Positions 1 through 8,514 are shown, counted from the stretch's first letter. The stretch: 64,000 bases of DNA from LMUY01 sp964247705 (GCA_964247705.1 CAXTVQ010000004.1:1-64000), one strand, 5' to 3'. A program made the numbers and translations. The notes: generated by a model from the sequence alone, not told the origin.

Positions 1-514
1 TGCCGTAGCGCACGGTGTTGTTGCCGCCGGCGTTGGTGGCCAGCACGCCGCCGATGGTGGCGGTGCCCTCGGACGAGATGGACAGCGGCAGCAGGCACCC
101 GGCCTCCGCCGCGGCATCCTGCGCTGCCTTGAGGGTCACGCCGGCCTCGACGGTCAACGTCATGTCCACGGCGTCGGAGGCGCGGACCTGGTTCATGCGG
201 GCGAAGCTCACCACGACTTCGCCCGGTCCGGAGGGCACGCCGCCGCCGACCATGCTGGTGTTGCCGCCCTGGGCGACCATCCTGACCCGGCGCGCGATGC
301 ACACGCGAACGGCGCTGGCCAGTTCAGCGGCGGAGGCGGGGCGCAGCACGGCGAGCGGCGGATGGTCGAACAGCCGGCGCCAGTCCTGTCCCGCCGCCGC
401 CAGCGCCGATGCGTCCGTCAGCAGGCCGCGGGGGCCGAGGATGCCGTGCAGCTCGCCGAGCAGGTCCGCCGGTGAGGAGATGTCGGGCTCCGCCGGGAGG
501 GGCATATCGGGCAT
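1..514 (-). CDS. FAD-binding oxidase (GlcD / D-2-hydroxyacid dehydrogenase type), N-terminal part, runs off window
   Basis: About 171 N-terminal residues are visible; the rest lies beyond base 1. The reading frame begins MPDMPLPAEPD; a second in-frame ATG lies three codons in (505). It contains the FAD_binding_4 (PCMH/VAO) signature: a pyrophosphate loop QGGNTSMVGGGVP, then EVVVSFARMNQV, the VEAGVTL strand, and TIGGVLATNAGGNNTVRYG at the window edge. This family includes glycolate oxidase GlcD, D-lactate dehydrogenase and D-2-hydroxyglutarate dehydrogenase; all are flavoenzymes oxidising 2-hydroxy acids. The visible part cannot tell these apart. It is divergent from the GST gene at 712. Confidence 0.85.
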   Translation of the reverse strand, partial: MPDMPLPAEPDISSPADLLGELHGILGPRGLLTDASALAAAGQDWRRLFDHPPLAVLRPASAAELASAVRVCIARRVRMVAQGGNTSMVGGGVPSGPGEVVVSFARMNQVRASDAVDMTLTVEAGVTLKAAQDAAAEAGCLLPLSISSEGTATIGGVLATNAGGNNTVRYG

Positions 515-711
515 GGGCGCGGGTCTCCGTTGACGCAATGCACAATTGGGACGGTGGGCGATGGCGGGCAAGGTTGTCGGCGCTGGTACCGATGGCACGC
601 GGCGGTGTTCCGGCATGAGCGAGCGCTCATGCGGGCTCCGCAGGGGCAGCACCGGCCGCTCTGGTCTACCGGGCAGGCCGACGCGATACTGTGCTGAAAT
701 GGAGGTACGCC

Positions 712-1341
712 ATGAGTGACCGTCCGCTCACCCTGTTCCACTCGCCGCGCAGCCGGTCCAGCGGCGTGCTGGCCTTGTTGGAGGAACTCGGGGCTCCCTA
801 CACGCTCGAGGTGATCGACCGCGGGCGGGGTCAGAATACCTCGCCAGCGTTCCGCGCCATCAATCCGCTCGGCAAGTTGCCGGCGTTGCAGGACGGGTCC
901 GCCATCGTCACCGAGCAGGTCGCGATCTTCATCCACCTGGCCGATTTGTTCCCGGCCGCCGGGCTGGCGCCTGCGATCACCGATCAGATGCGGGGCCCCT
1001 ACCTGCGTTGGATGGCGTTCTATGCTGCCGCGTTCGAGCCGGCCGTGGTGGACAAGGCGCGGGGGACCGAGCCTGGCCCGCGCCCCATGAGCCCATACGG
1101 CAGCTACGACGAGGTGATCGACGTCATTTCCGGGGCGCTGCAGCCTGGCCCCTATTTGCTTGGCAGCACCTTTTCGGCCGCCGATATCCTGTGGGGCAGT
1201 GCGCTCGGTTGGACCATGGCGTTCAAGCTCGTCCCGCCCCGTCCCGAGTTCACCGACTTTGCCGAGCGGATCGCGGCACGTCCCGCCGTCGTCCGGGCCC
1301 GGCTGAAGGACGAGCAGCTTGCCGCGGCACAGGCCGGGTGA
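712..1341 (+). CDS. Glutathione S-transferase family protein
   Basis: This is a 209-residue GST. The N-terminal thioredoxin-fold domain (about 1-80) starts LTLFHSPRSRSSGVLALLEE and carries the cis-Pro/Ser region LGKLPALQDG...VTEQVAIFIHLAD. The all-alpha C-terminal domain (about 90-209) includes the conserved SAADILWG capping motif. GSTs conjugate or reduce electrophiles with glutathione in the cytoplasm; the substrate is not predictable. The ATG at 712 is preferred over the upstream GTG at 691 because GGAGG (701-705) sits six bases before it. It is monocistronic, convergent with the DUF4142 gene. Confidence 0.9.
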   Translation: MSDRPLTLFHSPRSRSSGVLALLEELGAPYTLEVIDRGRGQNTSPAFRAINPLGKLPALQDGSAIVTEQVAIFIHLADLFPAAGLAPAITDQMRGPYLRWMAFYAAAFEPAVVDKARGTEPGPRPMSPYGSYDEVIDVISGALQPGPYLLGSTFSAADILWGSALGWTMAFKLVPPRPEFTDFAERIAARPAVVRARLKDEQLAAAQAG

Positions 1342-1377
1342 CCTGGGCCGCGGCGGTCCTCACCTAGGCAGGTGGCG

Positions 1378-1914
1378 TCAGCTCGCCGGGTTGGCGATCG
1401 CGTTGAGCGCGTTCAGGTTGCCGAGAACGGCGGGCAACTCGGTCTCTACCTGCGTCTTGAGCGCGGCATTCTTCGTGGACGCATCCTCTTTCTTGAGCAT
1501 GTCCACGGCTTGCTTGTGCGCCGCGATCTCGTCGGCCACGAACTCATGGTCGAAGGCTGGGCCGCTCAAGCCGGCCATCTTCTGCAACTCGGCCTGAATA
1601 TCCTGCGGTGCACCGGTCGGGACCGGCTGATGCTCCGCCTGCAATGCGCCCTGCAGGTTCGGGTACAGCACCTGGGCTTCGGAACTCATCGTCGCCGCGA
1701 TGTTCTGCACGCGGGGGTCGGTGGCCTTCTTCGCGGCGAGCTGGCCCGCACGCTCGTCCAGTTGCGCGATCCTGTAGGCCGCGCTGACGAACGAGGCGTC
1801 ATCCGGGCCCATCTTGCCGCTCGACGAGATCTGCGACGCAGTGGTCTGACAGCCGACCAATGGAAGTGCGAGTGCGATCCAGAGTGGGATGGACTTCATG
1901 GCGGTGTTGTTCAT
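1378..1914 (-). CDS. DUF4142-family lipoprotein
   Basis: This 178-residue protein starts at ATG 1914, preceded by GGAGG six bases upstream. The N-terminus MNNTAMKSIPLWIALALPLV is a lipoprotein signal with lipobox LVGC, so it is probably diacylglyceryl-modified and anchored facing the periplasm. The rest matches the DUF4142 helical bundle (ferritin-like, often called putative outer membrane protein): FVSAAYRIAQLDERAGQLAA, DPRVQNIAATMSSE, FDHEFVADEIAAHKQAVDML. Function is unknown; members are often stress-induced. A cluster of three inverted repeats lies upstream (2001-2079). Confidence 0.85.
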   Translation of the reverse strand: MNNTAMKSIPLWIALALPLVGCQTTASQISSSGKMGPDDASFVSAAYRIAQLDERAGQLAAKKATDPRVQNIAATMSSEAQVLYPNLQGALQAEHQPVPTGAPQDIQAELQKMAGLSGPAFDHEFVADEIAAHKQAVDMLKKEDASTKNAALKTQVETELPAVLGNLNALNAIANPAS

Positions 1915-2000
1915 TGTTCCTCCAGGCTTGCAGTGCATTAGCCTGTCCTAAGGTGTGGGCAGACCGCAACCCGAGTGTAATGGTCACGACTTCACAATGA

Positions 2001-2079
2001 CGATACTTCGTATCGGTTCCGTTCCAGCAACTTTGCTTTGCTGGTTGTCGCTCAAATCCAGGGATAACCGGTGCGGTTA
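2001..2079. promoter_or_regulatory. Three consecutive inverted repeats between two minus-strand genes
   Basis: Three perfect inverted repeats occur in 79 bases: CGATAC-ttc-GTATCG (2001-2015), CCAGCAA-7 nt-TTGCTGG (2024-2044) and TAACCG-gtg-CGGTTA (2065-2079). The gap lies downstream of the glutathionyl-hydroquinone reductase and upstream of the DUF4142 lipoprotein. One or more may be a terminator, an operator or a 5'-UTR structure; no T-run follows any of them. The symmetry is directly visible; the function is inference. Confidence 0.4.
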
Positions 2080-2107
2080 CTTCCGGCCGCACTTGGCTAC
2101 GCGGACA

Positions 2108-3052
2108 TCACGGTATCGAAGTGATCCGTCGCGACCCTGGCGCAGCCCAATCCAGCAACGGCCCGGCAGGCACGATGCGGGTGGGATTCACCCATGGGTG
2201 GCTCATGTAGTAATGCCGCTTGATGTGGCCGAAATCGACCGTTCCGGCGATGCCGGGAGCTTGGTAGAGCGAGCGCGTGTAGTCCCACAGGTTCGGGTAG
2301 TCGACGATCCGGCGCAGGTTGCACTTGAAATGCCCGTTATAGACGGAGTCGAACCGCACCAGCGTGGTGAAGAGCCGCCAATCCGCCTCCGTCGGCGTGT
2401 CGCCGCACACGTACCGCATGCGGGAGAGACGCTCCTCCAGCCAGTCCAGCGTGGCGAACAACGGCCCGGCCGCGTCCTCGTAGGCCGCCTGCGTGCGGGC
2501 GAACCCGGCGCGGTAGACGCCATTGTTCAGGGTGGCGTAGACGCGCTCGTTGACGGCGTCGATCTCGGGCAGCAGCGCCGGCGGCGTGAACTGGCCGGGC
2601 CGCGCGCCGATCCGGTCGAAGATGCGGATGATCTCGGCCGATTCGTTGTTGACGATGGTCGCCGTGACCTTGTCCCACAGCACCGGAACCGAGACCCGGC
2701 CGGTGAAATGCGGGTCCGCCCGGGTGTACACCTCGTGCAGCACCCTGGCGCCGAAGGGGTCTGGAACGACGCCCTCGCCGGGTGCGAAGGTCCATCCCTC
2801 ATCGCCCATCAGCCAATGCGTGACGGATAGGCTGATGGCGTCCTCGAGCCCTTTCAGCTTGCGGTAGATGAGCGTGCGGTGCGCCCAGGGGCAGGCCAGC
2901 GAGACATACAGGTGGTAGCGGCCCGGGGCCCAAGGGTGCTCGCCCGCGGCCTCGATCGTGCCGCGGAAGGAGGTCGCCGGGCGCGCGAAGGCGCCGTTGG
3001 CGGTCGGCACCTGGTCCTCGCTGACCCAGGCGCCGTCGATCATCTGCCCCAT
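2108..3052 (-). CDS. Glutathionyl-hydroquinone reductase (xi-class GST, YqjG/GhrB-like)
   Basis: This 314-residue protein has the xi-class GST layout and usual length (about 310-330). The catalytic cysteine lies in SLACPWAHRTLIYRKLKGLE, the diagnostic CPWA motif of S-glutathionyl-hydroquinone reductases, which use glutathione to reduce glutathionyl-hydroquinones to hydroquinones. Further family blocks are VPVLWDK, NNESAEIIRI, and ERVYATLNNGVYRAGFA in the helical domain. It is the last gene of a minus-strand run (cysQ-like, sua5, yhiN-like, this one), 31 bases after the flavoprotein, so probably co-transcribed. Confidence 0.92.
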   Translation of the reverse strand: MGQMIDGAWVSEDQVPTANGAFARPATSFRGTIEAAGEHPWAPGRYHLYVSLACPWAHRTLIYRKLKGLEDAISLSVTHWLMGDEGWTFAPGEGVVPDPFGARVLHEVYTRADPHFTGRVSVPVLWDKVTATIVNNESAEIIRIFDRIGARPGQFTPPALLPEIDAVNERVYATLNNGVYRAGFARTQAAYEDAAGPLFATLDWLEERLSRMRYVCGDTPTEADWRLFTTLVRFDSVYNGHFKCNLRRIVDYPNLWDYTRSLYQAPGIAGTVDFGHIKRHYYMSHPWVNPTRIVPAGPLLDWAAPGSRRITSIP

Positions 3053-3083
3053 GTTTCAGTCCTTGCTGAGACGTGTACGCTGT

Positions 3084-4253
3084 TCACGCGGCCATGCCGG
3101 CGCACCATCCGCTCGACCACGCCCACTGGAAATTGTAGCCGCCGAGCCATCCCGTGACGTCCACGGCCTCGCCGATCACGTACAGGCCGGGCACGTTGCG
3201 CGCCTCCATGGTGCGGGAGGACAACGCGGCCGTGTCCACGCCGCCCAGCGTCACCTCCGCCTTCACGTAACCCTCCGTGCCGGCCGGGATGACCGACCAG
3301 CGGGAGAGGGAGGCGGCGACGTCGGCTAAGATCCGGTCCGGCAGGTTGGCCATCTCGCCTGACGGCCAGCGTGGCGCCAAGGCGTCCGCGAGGCGTTGGG
3401 GAAGCAGCCCGGCCAGGACCCCGCGCAGGCTCGTCCGGGGGCGCTCGGCCTTCGCGGCCCGCAGCGCGGCATAGGCGTCGGTGCCGGGCAGCAGGTTCAG
3501 CGCGACGGCGTCGCCGTCCCGCCAAGCGGACGAGACCTGCAGGATTGCCGGGCCCGACAGGCCGCGGTGGGTGAACAGCATCGCGCCCTCGAAGGAGGCC
3601 CGGCCGCATTGCGCCGCCACCGGCAAGGCGACCCCGCTCAACGGGCGCATCAGCGCGCAATCGTTGTCGTTCGCCACCAGCGGGACCAGCGCGGGTCGCA
3701 CCTCGGTCACTTGCAGCCCGAACCGGCGCGCGGCGTCATAGGCGAAGGCCGTGGCGCCGAGTTTGGGGATCGACAGCCCGCCCGTCGCCAGCACCAGCGA
3801 CGCCGCGGTGAACCGGCCCTGGTCGGTGTCCACCGCGAACGCATCGGAGCGCGCCAGGCCGGTCACCCGGTGGCCGAGCCGCAGGTCCACGCCGGCCGCC
3901 TCGCACTCGGCCAGCAGCATGGCGACGACCGATCGCGCCGAGCCGTCGCAGAACCATTGGCCGGGCGTTTTCTCGTGCGTGGCGATGCCGTGCCGGGCCA
4001 CCAGGCCGCAGAAATCCTCCGCCGTGTAGCGTGCCAGGGCGGAGCGGGCGAAATGCGGGTTGGCGGAGAAGAACCGGTCCGGCGCCGTGTGCGTGTTGGT
4101 GAAGTTGCAGCGGCCGCCGCCAGAGATCAGGATCTTGCGCCCGGGTTCGGCCGCGTGGTCCAGCAGCAGCACCCGGCGCCCGCGCTGCCCGGCGATCGCG
4201 GCGCACATCATGCCAGCGGCACCCGCGCCGATGACGATCACGTCGTGTGTCAT
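3084..4253 (-). CDS. HI0933/YhiN-family NAD(P)/FAD-dependent oxidoreductase (BaiN-like)
   Basis: This 389-residue flavoprotein begins with a classical dinucleotide-binding Rossmann motif (VIVIGAGAAGMMCA), then EPGRKILISGGGRCNFTN, the hallmark of the HI0933/YhiN family. ATGGLSIPKLGATAFAYDAA and the closing VIGEAVDVTGWLGGYNFQWA block (second FAD contact) are also present. Some relatives (BaiN) act on bile acids; most have no known substrate. The start codon overlaps the sua5 stop by four bases (ATGA), indicating translational coupling. Confidence 0.9.
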   Translation of the reverse strand: MTHDVIVIGAGAAGMMCAAIAGQRGRRVLLLDHAAEPGRKILISGGGRCNFTNTHTAPDRFFSANPHFARSALARYTAEDFCGLVARHGIATHEKTPGQWFCDGSARSVVAMLLAECEAAGVDLRLGHRVTGLARSDAFAVDTDQGRFTAASLVLATGGLSIPKLGATAFAYDAARRFGLQVTEVRPALVPLVANDNDCALMRPLSGVALPVAAQCGRASFEGAMLFTHRGLSGPAILQVSSAWRDGDAVALNLLPGTDAYAALRAAKAERPRTSLRGVLAGLLPQRLADALAPRWPSGEMANLPDRILADVAASLSRWSVIPAGTEGYVKAEVTLGGVDTAALSSRTMEARNVPGLYVIGEAVDVTGWLGGYNFQWAWSSGWCAGMAA

Positions 4254-5308
4254 GGTCGAGGTGCGGCCGCGCGCTGCAGCCGGTCGTTGATCGCCGCACC
4301 CAGCCCCGCCTCCGGCACCGCCATCGCCGCGATGCCGCGCAGGCTGCGCCGCGTGCCCTCGCGGTCAAGCCAGCGCAGCCCTTCGAACAGGTGCGCCGCC
4401 GCCTCCGCCGGGTCGGCGCCGGGGCTGAGATCGAACGTGATCGCGGCGCCGGGCAGAGCGGGGCCGAACGCCAGCAACGCCTCGTCCGCCGCCACCGCCA
4501 CCGCGTTCAGCCGCACCGGCAAACGGGGGGCGTAGTGCGACACCAGCAGACCGGGGGATCGCAGGGTGCGGGTGGTTTCCGCCTCCGCCGGCGTGATGCC
4601 GCGGCCCACGGGCCCGAGCAGCGCCTCGATCGCCTCGATGGTGACGCCGCCGGGCCGCAGCAGGAACGGCGCGCTGCCCGACAGGTCCAGCACCGTCGAT
4701 TCCACGCCCACAGCGCACGGGCCGCCATCCACCACTGCCGCGATCCGCCCCTCCAGCCCGTCCAGCACGTGTTCGGCCGTGGTGGGCGAGACGCTGCCCG
4801 AGCGGTTCGCGGACGGGGCTGCGATGGGCCGCCCGACGGCGTGCAGCAACGCCTGCGCCACCGGGTGCGCCGGCACCCGCACCGCCAGCGTGTCCAGACC
4901 CGCCCCGGCCAGCAGCGCCACCGGGCAGGTGACCCGGCGCGGCAGCACCATCGTGAGCGGCCCGGGCCAGAATGCTTCCGCCAATGCCATCGCGGCCCGC
5001 TCCGCCGTGACGTGGCGGAACGCCGCATCGGCGTCCGGGTAGTGGCAGATCAGCGGGTTGAAGTGCGGCCGGCCCTTCGCGGTGAACACCGACGCCACGG
5101 CCGTGTTCGACGTTGCATCCGCGCCGAGCCCGTAGACGGTTTCGGTCGGGAAAGCCACGAGTTGCCCGGATAGCAGGAGTTCGGCCGCGGCCGGGTCGCC
5201 GGGTTGCAGACGCCGGGTCCCGGCGTTGCGCTCACCGTCCGCAGCAGATGAAATGGGGGTTCTCCCAGCCTGGCTTGCCGTAGCTGAGCGGCTTGCCCGC
5301 GGTGTCAA
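4250..5308 (-). CDS. tsaC: L-threonylcarbamoyladenylate synthase (Sua5/TsaC, YrdC domain)
   Basis: This 352-residue long-form (Sua5-type) enzyme makes threonylcarbamoyl-AMP for the t6A37 modification of ANN-decoding tRNAs. The YrdC domain (about 45-235) shows VAFPTETVYGLGADA, KGRPHFNPLICH and SANRSGSVSPTTAEHV. The C-terminal Sua5 domain (about 255-352) begins after RSPGLLVSHYAPRLPV. The only ATG lies at 5308, 77 bases inside the preceding cysQ-like gene. No ATG, GTG or TTG occurs between there and the conserved region, so a large overlap or a rare start (ATT 5254 or CTG) must be used. Confidence 0.93.
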   Translation of the reverse strand: MTPRASRSATASQAGRTPISSAADGERNAGTRRLQPGDPAAAELLLSGQLVAFPTETVYGLGADATSNTAVASVFTAKGRPHFNPLICHYPDADAAFRHVTAERAAMALAEAFWPGPLTMVLPRRVTCPVALLAGAGLDTLAVRVPAHPVAQALLHAVGRPIAAPSANRSGSVSPTTAEHVLDGLEGRIAAVVDGGPCAVGVESTVLDLSGSAPFLLRPGGVTIEAIEALLGPVGRGITPAEAETTRTLRSPGLLVSHYAPRLPVRLNAVAVAADEALLAFGPALPGAAITFDLSPGADPAEAAAHLFEGLRWLDREGTRRSLRGIAAMAVPEAGLGAAINDRLQRAAAPRP

Positions 5309-5990
5309 GCACGCGGCCTCCTGCCGCTTCCAGCACTGCTTGCGGGCCGGCGGTGTCCCACTCCATGGTGCGGCCGAAACGCGGGTAGAGGTCTGCCACC
5401 CCTTCCGCCAGCCGGGCGATCTTCAGCGCCGAGCCGTAATTGGCGATCTTGGCCACGGGGCGGTCCGCGAGGTAGGCGCGCAGCCGTTCGTCATTGGCGT
5501 GGTGGCGGGAGGCGAGCACGGTGAGGCCTTCCGCCGGCGGGGTGCGGGCGGTGATCGCTTCCTCGCCGGCCCCGGTGCGTTTCCAGGCGCCGCCGCCGAC
5601 GATGCCGCCGAACAGTTCGCCGAGTGCGGGGACGCCCACCACGCCCAGGACCGGGACGCCATGGCGGATCAGGCCGATGTTGACGGTGAATTCGTCATGT
5701 CCGGCGGCGAATTCGCGGGTGCCGTCCAGCGGGTCCACCAGCCAGTAATCGGCCGCCGCGTCGTGCTCGCGGCCGGCCGCCTGCTCCTCCTCGGCCACGA
5801 CCGGGATGGCGGGGGTGGCGGCGCGCAACCCGGCGGCGATCAGCAGTTCGGCCTGGTGGTCCGCCTCGGTGACGGGGCTGTGGTCATCCTTGCGCAGGGT
5901 CTCGAACCCGCGCTCGCGCACGGCGAGGATAATGGCGCCGGCCTGGCGGGCGAGGTCTGCGGCGAGTTCGAGCAGGGCGCGGTCGTTCAT
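5232..5990 (-). CDS. cysQ: 3'(2'),5'-bisphosphate nucleotidase CysQ / inositol monophosphatase family
   Basis: This 252-residue protein belongs to the Mg-dependent, Li-sensitive phosphatase family. Metal-binding motifs are VVAEEEQ, WLVDPLDGTREFAAG and EWDTAGPQAVLEAAGG. The REFAAGHDEFTVNIGLI stretch fits CysQ better than inositol or histidinol phosphatases. CysQ hydrolyses 3'-phosphoadenosine 5'-phosphate (PAP) to AMP, clearing a by-product of sulfate assimilation. It is first in the four-gene minus-strand operon. Substrate assignment is by family resemblance. Confidence 0.85.
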   Translation of the reverse strand: MNDRALLELAADLARQAGAIILAVRERGFETLRKDDHSPVTEADHQAELLIAAGLRAATPAIPVVAEEEQAAGREHDAAADYWLVDPLDGTREFAAGHDEFTVNIGLIRHGVPVLGVVGVPALGELFGGIVGGGAWKRTGAGEEAITARTPPAEGLTVLASRHHANDERLRAYLADRPVAKIANYGSALKIARLAEGVADLYPRFGRTMEWDTAGPQAVLEAAGGRVLDTAGKPLSYGKPGWENPHFICCGR

Positions 5991-6226
5991 GGCGGGCAGT
6001 TGGCCATAACGGCGGCGGGAGGCATAGCCTGCGGGACAGCGTCAGCCTTGGTGTCCGGCTTCTTCCTGCGCCTGCGTCCGTGGCGTCTTACCATATCGCG
6101 CCTCCGGACGTGAGCGTGTCCATCCGGTGTCAACTCGAATGCCTGGGCCTGCAAACCGAAGCCGACGCTGGCCATCGCGCCGGGCGCTGCTACATTCGCG
6201 GCTTCCCCCTATCCCGAGGACCCTTC

Positions 6227-7753
6227 ATGCTGTCGATCGCTTTTACCCGCGCCGCACTGCCCGAAACCGGTGCGCTGGCGCTGCTGCTGCCGGAGGGCGC
6301 CGGGCTGGCCGGGATGGCGGCGGAGCTGGACCGGTCCTGCGGCGGCGCGCTCACCCGCGCGTTCGCGGCGGCCAAGTTCACCGGCAAGAAGGGCACGTCC
6401 TGCACCGTGCTGGCGCCGGGTGGCGGGCTTGCGCGGGTGGTCGCAGTCGGCCTGGGCAATCCCGAGGGCATGACGGCCTACCTCGTGGAGGAAGCGGGCG
6501 GCACAGCGGCCGTGAGCATGGCGAACGAGGACCATGCGGCTATCGCCACCGGGGACCTGGCGCCGGAGCATGCCGCCTCGGCCGCGATGGGCGCCGTGCT
6601 GCGGTCCTACCGCTTCGACAAGTACCGCACCAAGGAGAAGGCGGAGGACAAGCCGAAGCTCACCGGGCTGAGCGTCCTGTGCGCCGACCCCGCCGCCACC
6701 GCCACCGCCTGGGCGCCGATGGAGGCCGTGGCGAACGGCGTGGCGCTGGCCCGCAACCTGGTCAGCGAGCCGCCCAACGTGCTGTTCCCGGAGGAGATGG
6801 CCAATCGCTGCCTGGCGCTCGAGGAGCTCGGCGTGAAGGTCGAGGTGTTCGGCCCGAAGGAGATGGACAAGCTCGGCTTCGGCATGCTGATGGGCGTCTC
6901 GCTCGGCAGCGCCACCGAGCCGCGGATGGTGGTGATGCGCTGGAATGGCAGCGGGGGCGGCAAGGGCAAGGGTAAGAAGGGCGAGCCTAAATCGAACGGG
7001 TCTGCCGCCAAGCCGATCGCCTTCATCGGCAAGGGCGTCACGTTCGACACCGGCGGCATTTCCATCAAGCCCGCCGGCGGCATGGAGGACATGAAGTGGG
7101 ACATGGCCGGCGCCGGGGCCGTGATCGGCGCCATGGCGGCGCTGGCCGGCCGGAAGGCCAAGGTGGACGTGGTGGGGCTGGTCGGCCTGGTCGAGAACAT
7201 GCCGAGCAGCACCGCGCAGCGGCCGGGGGACGTGGTGACCAGCTATTCCGGCCAGACCGTCGAGATCATCAACACGGACGCCGAGGGCCGCCTCGTGCTC
7301 GGCGACGTGTTGTGGTACTGCCAGGAGCGGTTCCAGCCGGCGTTCATGGTGGACCTGGCGACGCTCACCGGCGGGATCATCGTCAGCCTCGGCCACGAAT
7401 ATGCCGGGTTGTTCAGCAACGACGACGATCTGGCGCAGAAGCTGATGGCGACCGGCACGGCGTGGGGCGAGAAGCTGTGGCGCATGCCCTTGGGCGACGC
7501 CTACGACAAGATGCTCAAGAGCGAGATCGCCGACATGAAGAACGTGGGCGGCCGGCCCGGCGGTTCGATCTCCGCCGCGTGCTTCATCCAGCGCTTCACC
7601 AACGGCGTGCCCTGGGCGCATCTGGACATCGCCGGCACGGCATGGAGTTCGAAGGACTCGCCTACGGTGCCCAAGGGTGCGACGGCGTTCGGCGTGCGCC
7701 TGATCGACCGGCTGGTGGCGGAGCATTACGAGAGCGACCCGCCCACGCCGTGA
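6227..7753 (+). CDS. pepA: Leucyl aminopeptidase (M17, PepA)
   Basis: This 508-residue cytosolic M17 aminopeptidase removes N-terminal residues from peptides with two metal ions. Metal and catalytic motifs are intact: GKGVTFDTGGISIKPAGGM and the signature NTDAEGRLVLGDVL. The ATG at 6227 is chosen because GAGGA lies six bases upstream; the frame is open further upstream but lacks family similarity. A Gly/Lys/Ser-rich, low-complexity insertion (about residues 242-262, GSGGGKGKGKKGEPKSNGSA) sits just before the catalytic domain and is unusual. The stop overlaps the next gene. Confidence 0.96.
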   Translation: MLSIAFTRAALPETGALALLLPEGAGLAGMAAELDRSCGGALTRAFAAAKFTGKKGTSCTVLAPGGGLARVVAVGLGNPEGMTAYLVEEAGGTAAVSMANEDHAAIATGDLAPEHAASAAMGAVLRSYRFDKYRTKEKAEDKPKLTGLSVLCADPAATATAWAPMEAVANGVALARNLVSEPPNVLFPEEMANRCLALEELGVKVEVFGPKEMDKLGFGMLMGVSLGSATEPRMVVMRWNGSGGGKGKGKKGEPKSNGSAAKPIAFIGKGVTFDTGGISIKPAGGMEDMKWDMAGAGAVIGAMAALAGRKAKVDVVGLVGLVENMPSSTAQRPGDVVTSYSGQTVEIINTDAEGRLVLGDVLWYCQERFQPAFMVDLATLTGGIIVSLGHEYAGLFSNDDDLAQKLMATGTAWGEKLWRMPLGDAYDKMLKSEIADMKNVGGRPGGSISAACFIQRFTNGVPWAHLDIAGTAWSSKDSPTVPKGATAFGVRLIDRLVAEHYESDPPTP

Positions 7754-7998
7754 TCCACGTCCGCATCGCACCCGCGTCGCCCGCTGGCCCGGTGATGCTG
7801 CCGGTGGCGTCCCGGGTGGCGGATGTGCGCCGGGTCACGCTGGATGTGCGCGGGTTGCCGGCTGGGACGGCGACGGCCTTCCTCACCGGCGCTTGCCTGC
7901 AGGCGTGGCGCCGTGACCGGTTGCGCGCGCTGGGGAACGAGGACACGCTGCCGTTCGTGGGTGGCGTGCCCTGGGCCCATCTGGAACCGCACCGTTGA
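7750..7998 (+). CDS. Hypothetical protein, 82 residues, between pepA and holC
   Basis: A GTG start at 7750 overlaps the pepA stop (GTGA), and its own stop overlaps the TTG start of holC (TTGA). This tight coupling on both sides is the main argument that it is real. The product begins (M)IHVRIAPASPAGPVMLP and contains VTLDVRGLPAGTATAFLTG and VGGVPWAHLEPHR. No domain, signal peptide or membrane segment is recognised. An accessory role near HolC or PepA would be speculation. Confidence 0.5.
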   Translation: MIHVRIAPASPAGPVMLPVASRVADVRRVTLDVRGLPAGTATAFLTGACLQAWRRDRLRALGNEDTLPFVGGVPWAHLEPHR

Positions 7999-8453
7999 GC
8001 GAGATCGGCTTCTACCACTTGACCCGCACGACGGCGGAGCAGGCGCTGCCGAAGCTGCTCGGCCGCACCCTGGCCACCGGGCAGCGCGCCACCGTGCTGT
8101 GCGGGAGCGAGGCGCTGCTGAAGGCGACCAGCGACGCGTTGTGGGCCAGCACCGATCCGGACTGGCTGCCGCACGGCTCCGCACGCACGGGAGAGGCGGA
8201 GCTGCAGCCGATCTGGCTCACGCTCGTGCCCGAAGCCCCGAACGGTGCGCGCTACCTGTTCCGCCTGGGCGGCGCGGGTGCGGATGCTGCGCCTCCGGAC
8301 CTCGCCGCTTGGGAGCGGGTGTTCGACCTGTTCGACGGCGGGGACGCGGACGCCGTTGCCGCCGCCCGGCAGCGCTGGTCGCTCGCCAAGCAGGCGGGGC
8401 ACCAACTGACCTATTGGCAGCAGGGCGAACGGGGCTGGCAGAAGAAAGCGTGA
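7995..8453 (+). CDS. holC: DNA polymerase III subunit chi (HolC)
   Basis: This 152-residue protein matches the chi subunit of the DNA polymerase III clamp-loader complex, which binds SSB and psi. Visible features are the opening SEIGFYHLTRTTAEQALPKL, the P-loop-like fold segment GQRATVLCGSEALL, ALWASTDPDWLPHG, RYLFRLGG and a C-terminal RQRWSLAKQAGHQLTYWQQ. Translation starts at TTG 7995, overlapping the previous stop. pepA-holC linkage is common in proteobacteria, which supports the call. Confidence 0.93.
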   Translation: MSEIGFYHLTRTTAEQALPKLLGRTLATGQRATVLCGSEALLKATSDALWASTDPDWLPHGSARTGEAELQPIWLTLVPEAPNGARYLFRLGGAGADAAPPDLAAWERVFDLFDGGDADAVAAARQRWSLAKQAGHQLTYWQQGERGWQKKA

Positions 8454-8514
8454 CCTTGCGGCTTTTCTGCCGGGCCCGGCTCGATTAAGTCCCGCGCATG
8501 GATTGGTTCACCGC

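Noticed and set aside
1999..2025. EcfG-type general-stress promoter (GGAAC ... CGTT) upstream of the DUF4142 gene on the minus strand
   Set aside because: Two GGAAC boxes exist (complement of 2016-2025), but the nearest CGTC is 13 or 18 bases away, not 16-17, and the -10 is CGTC not CGTT.
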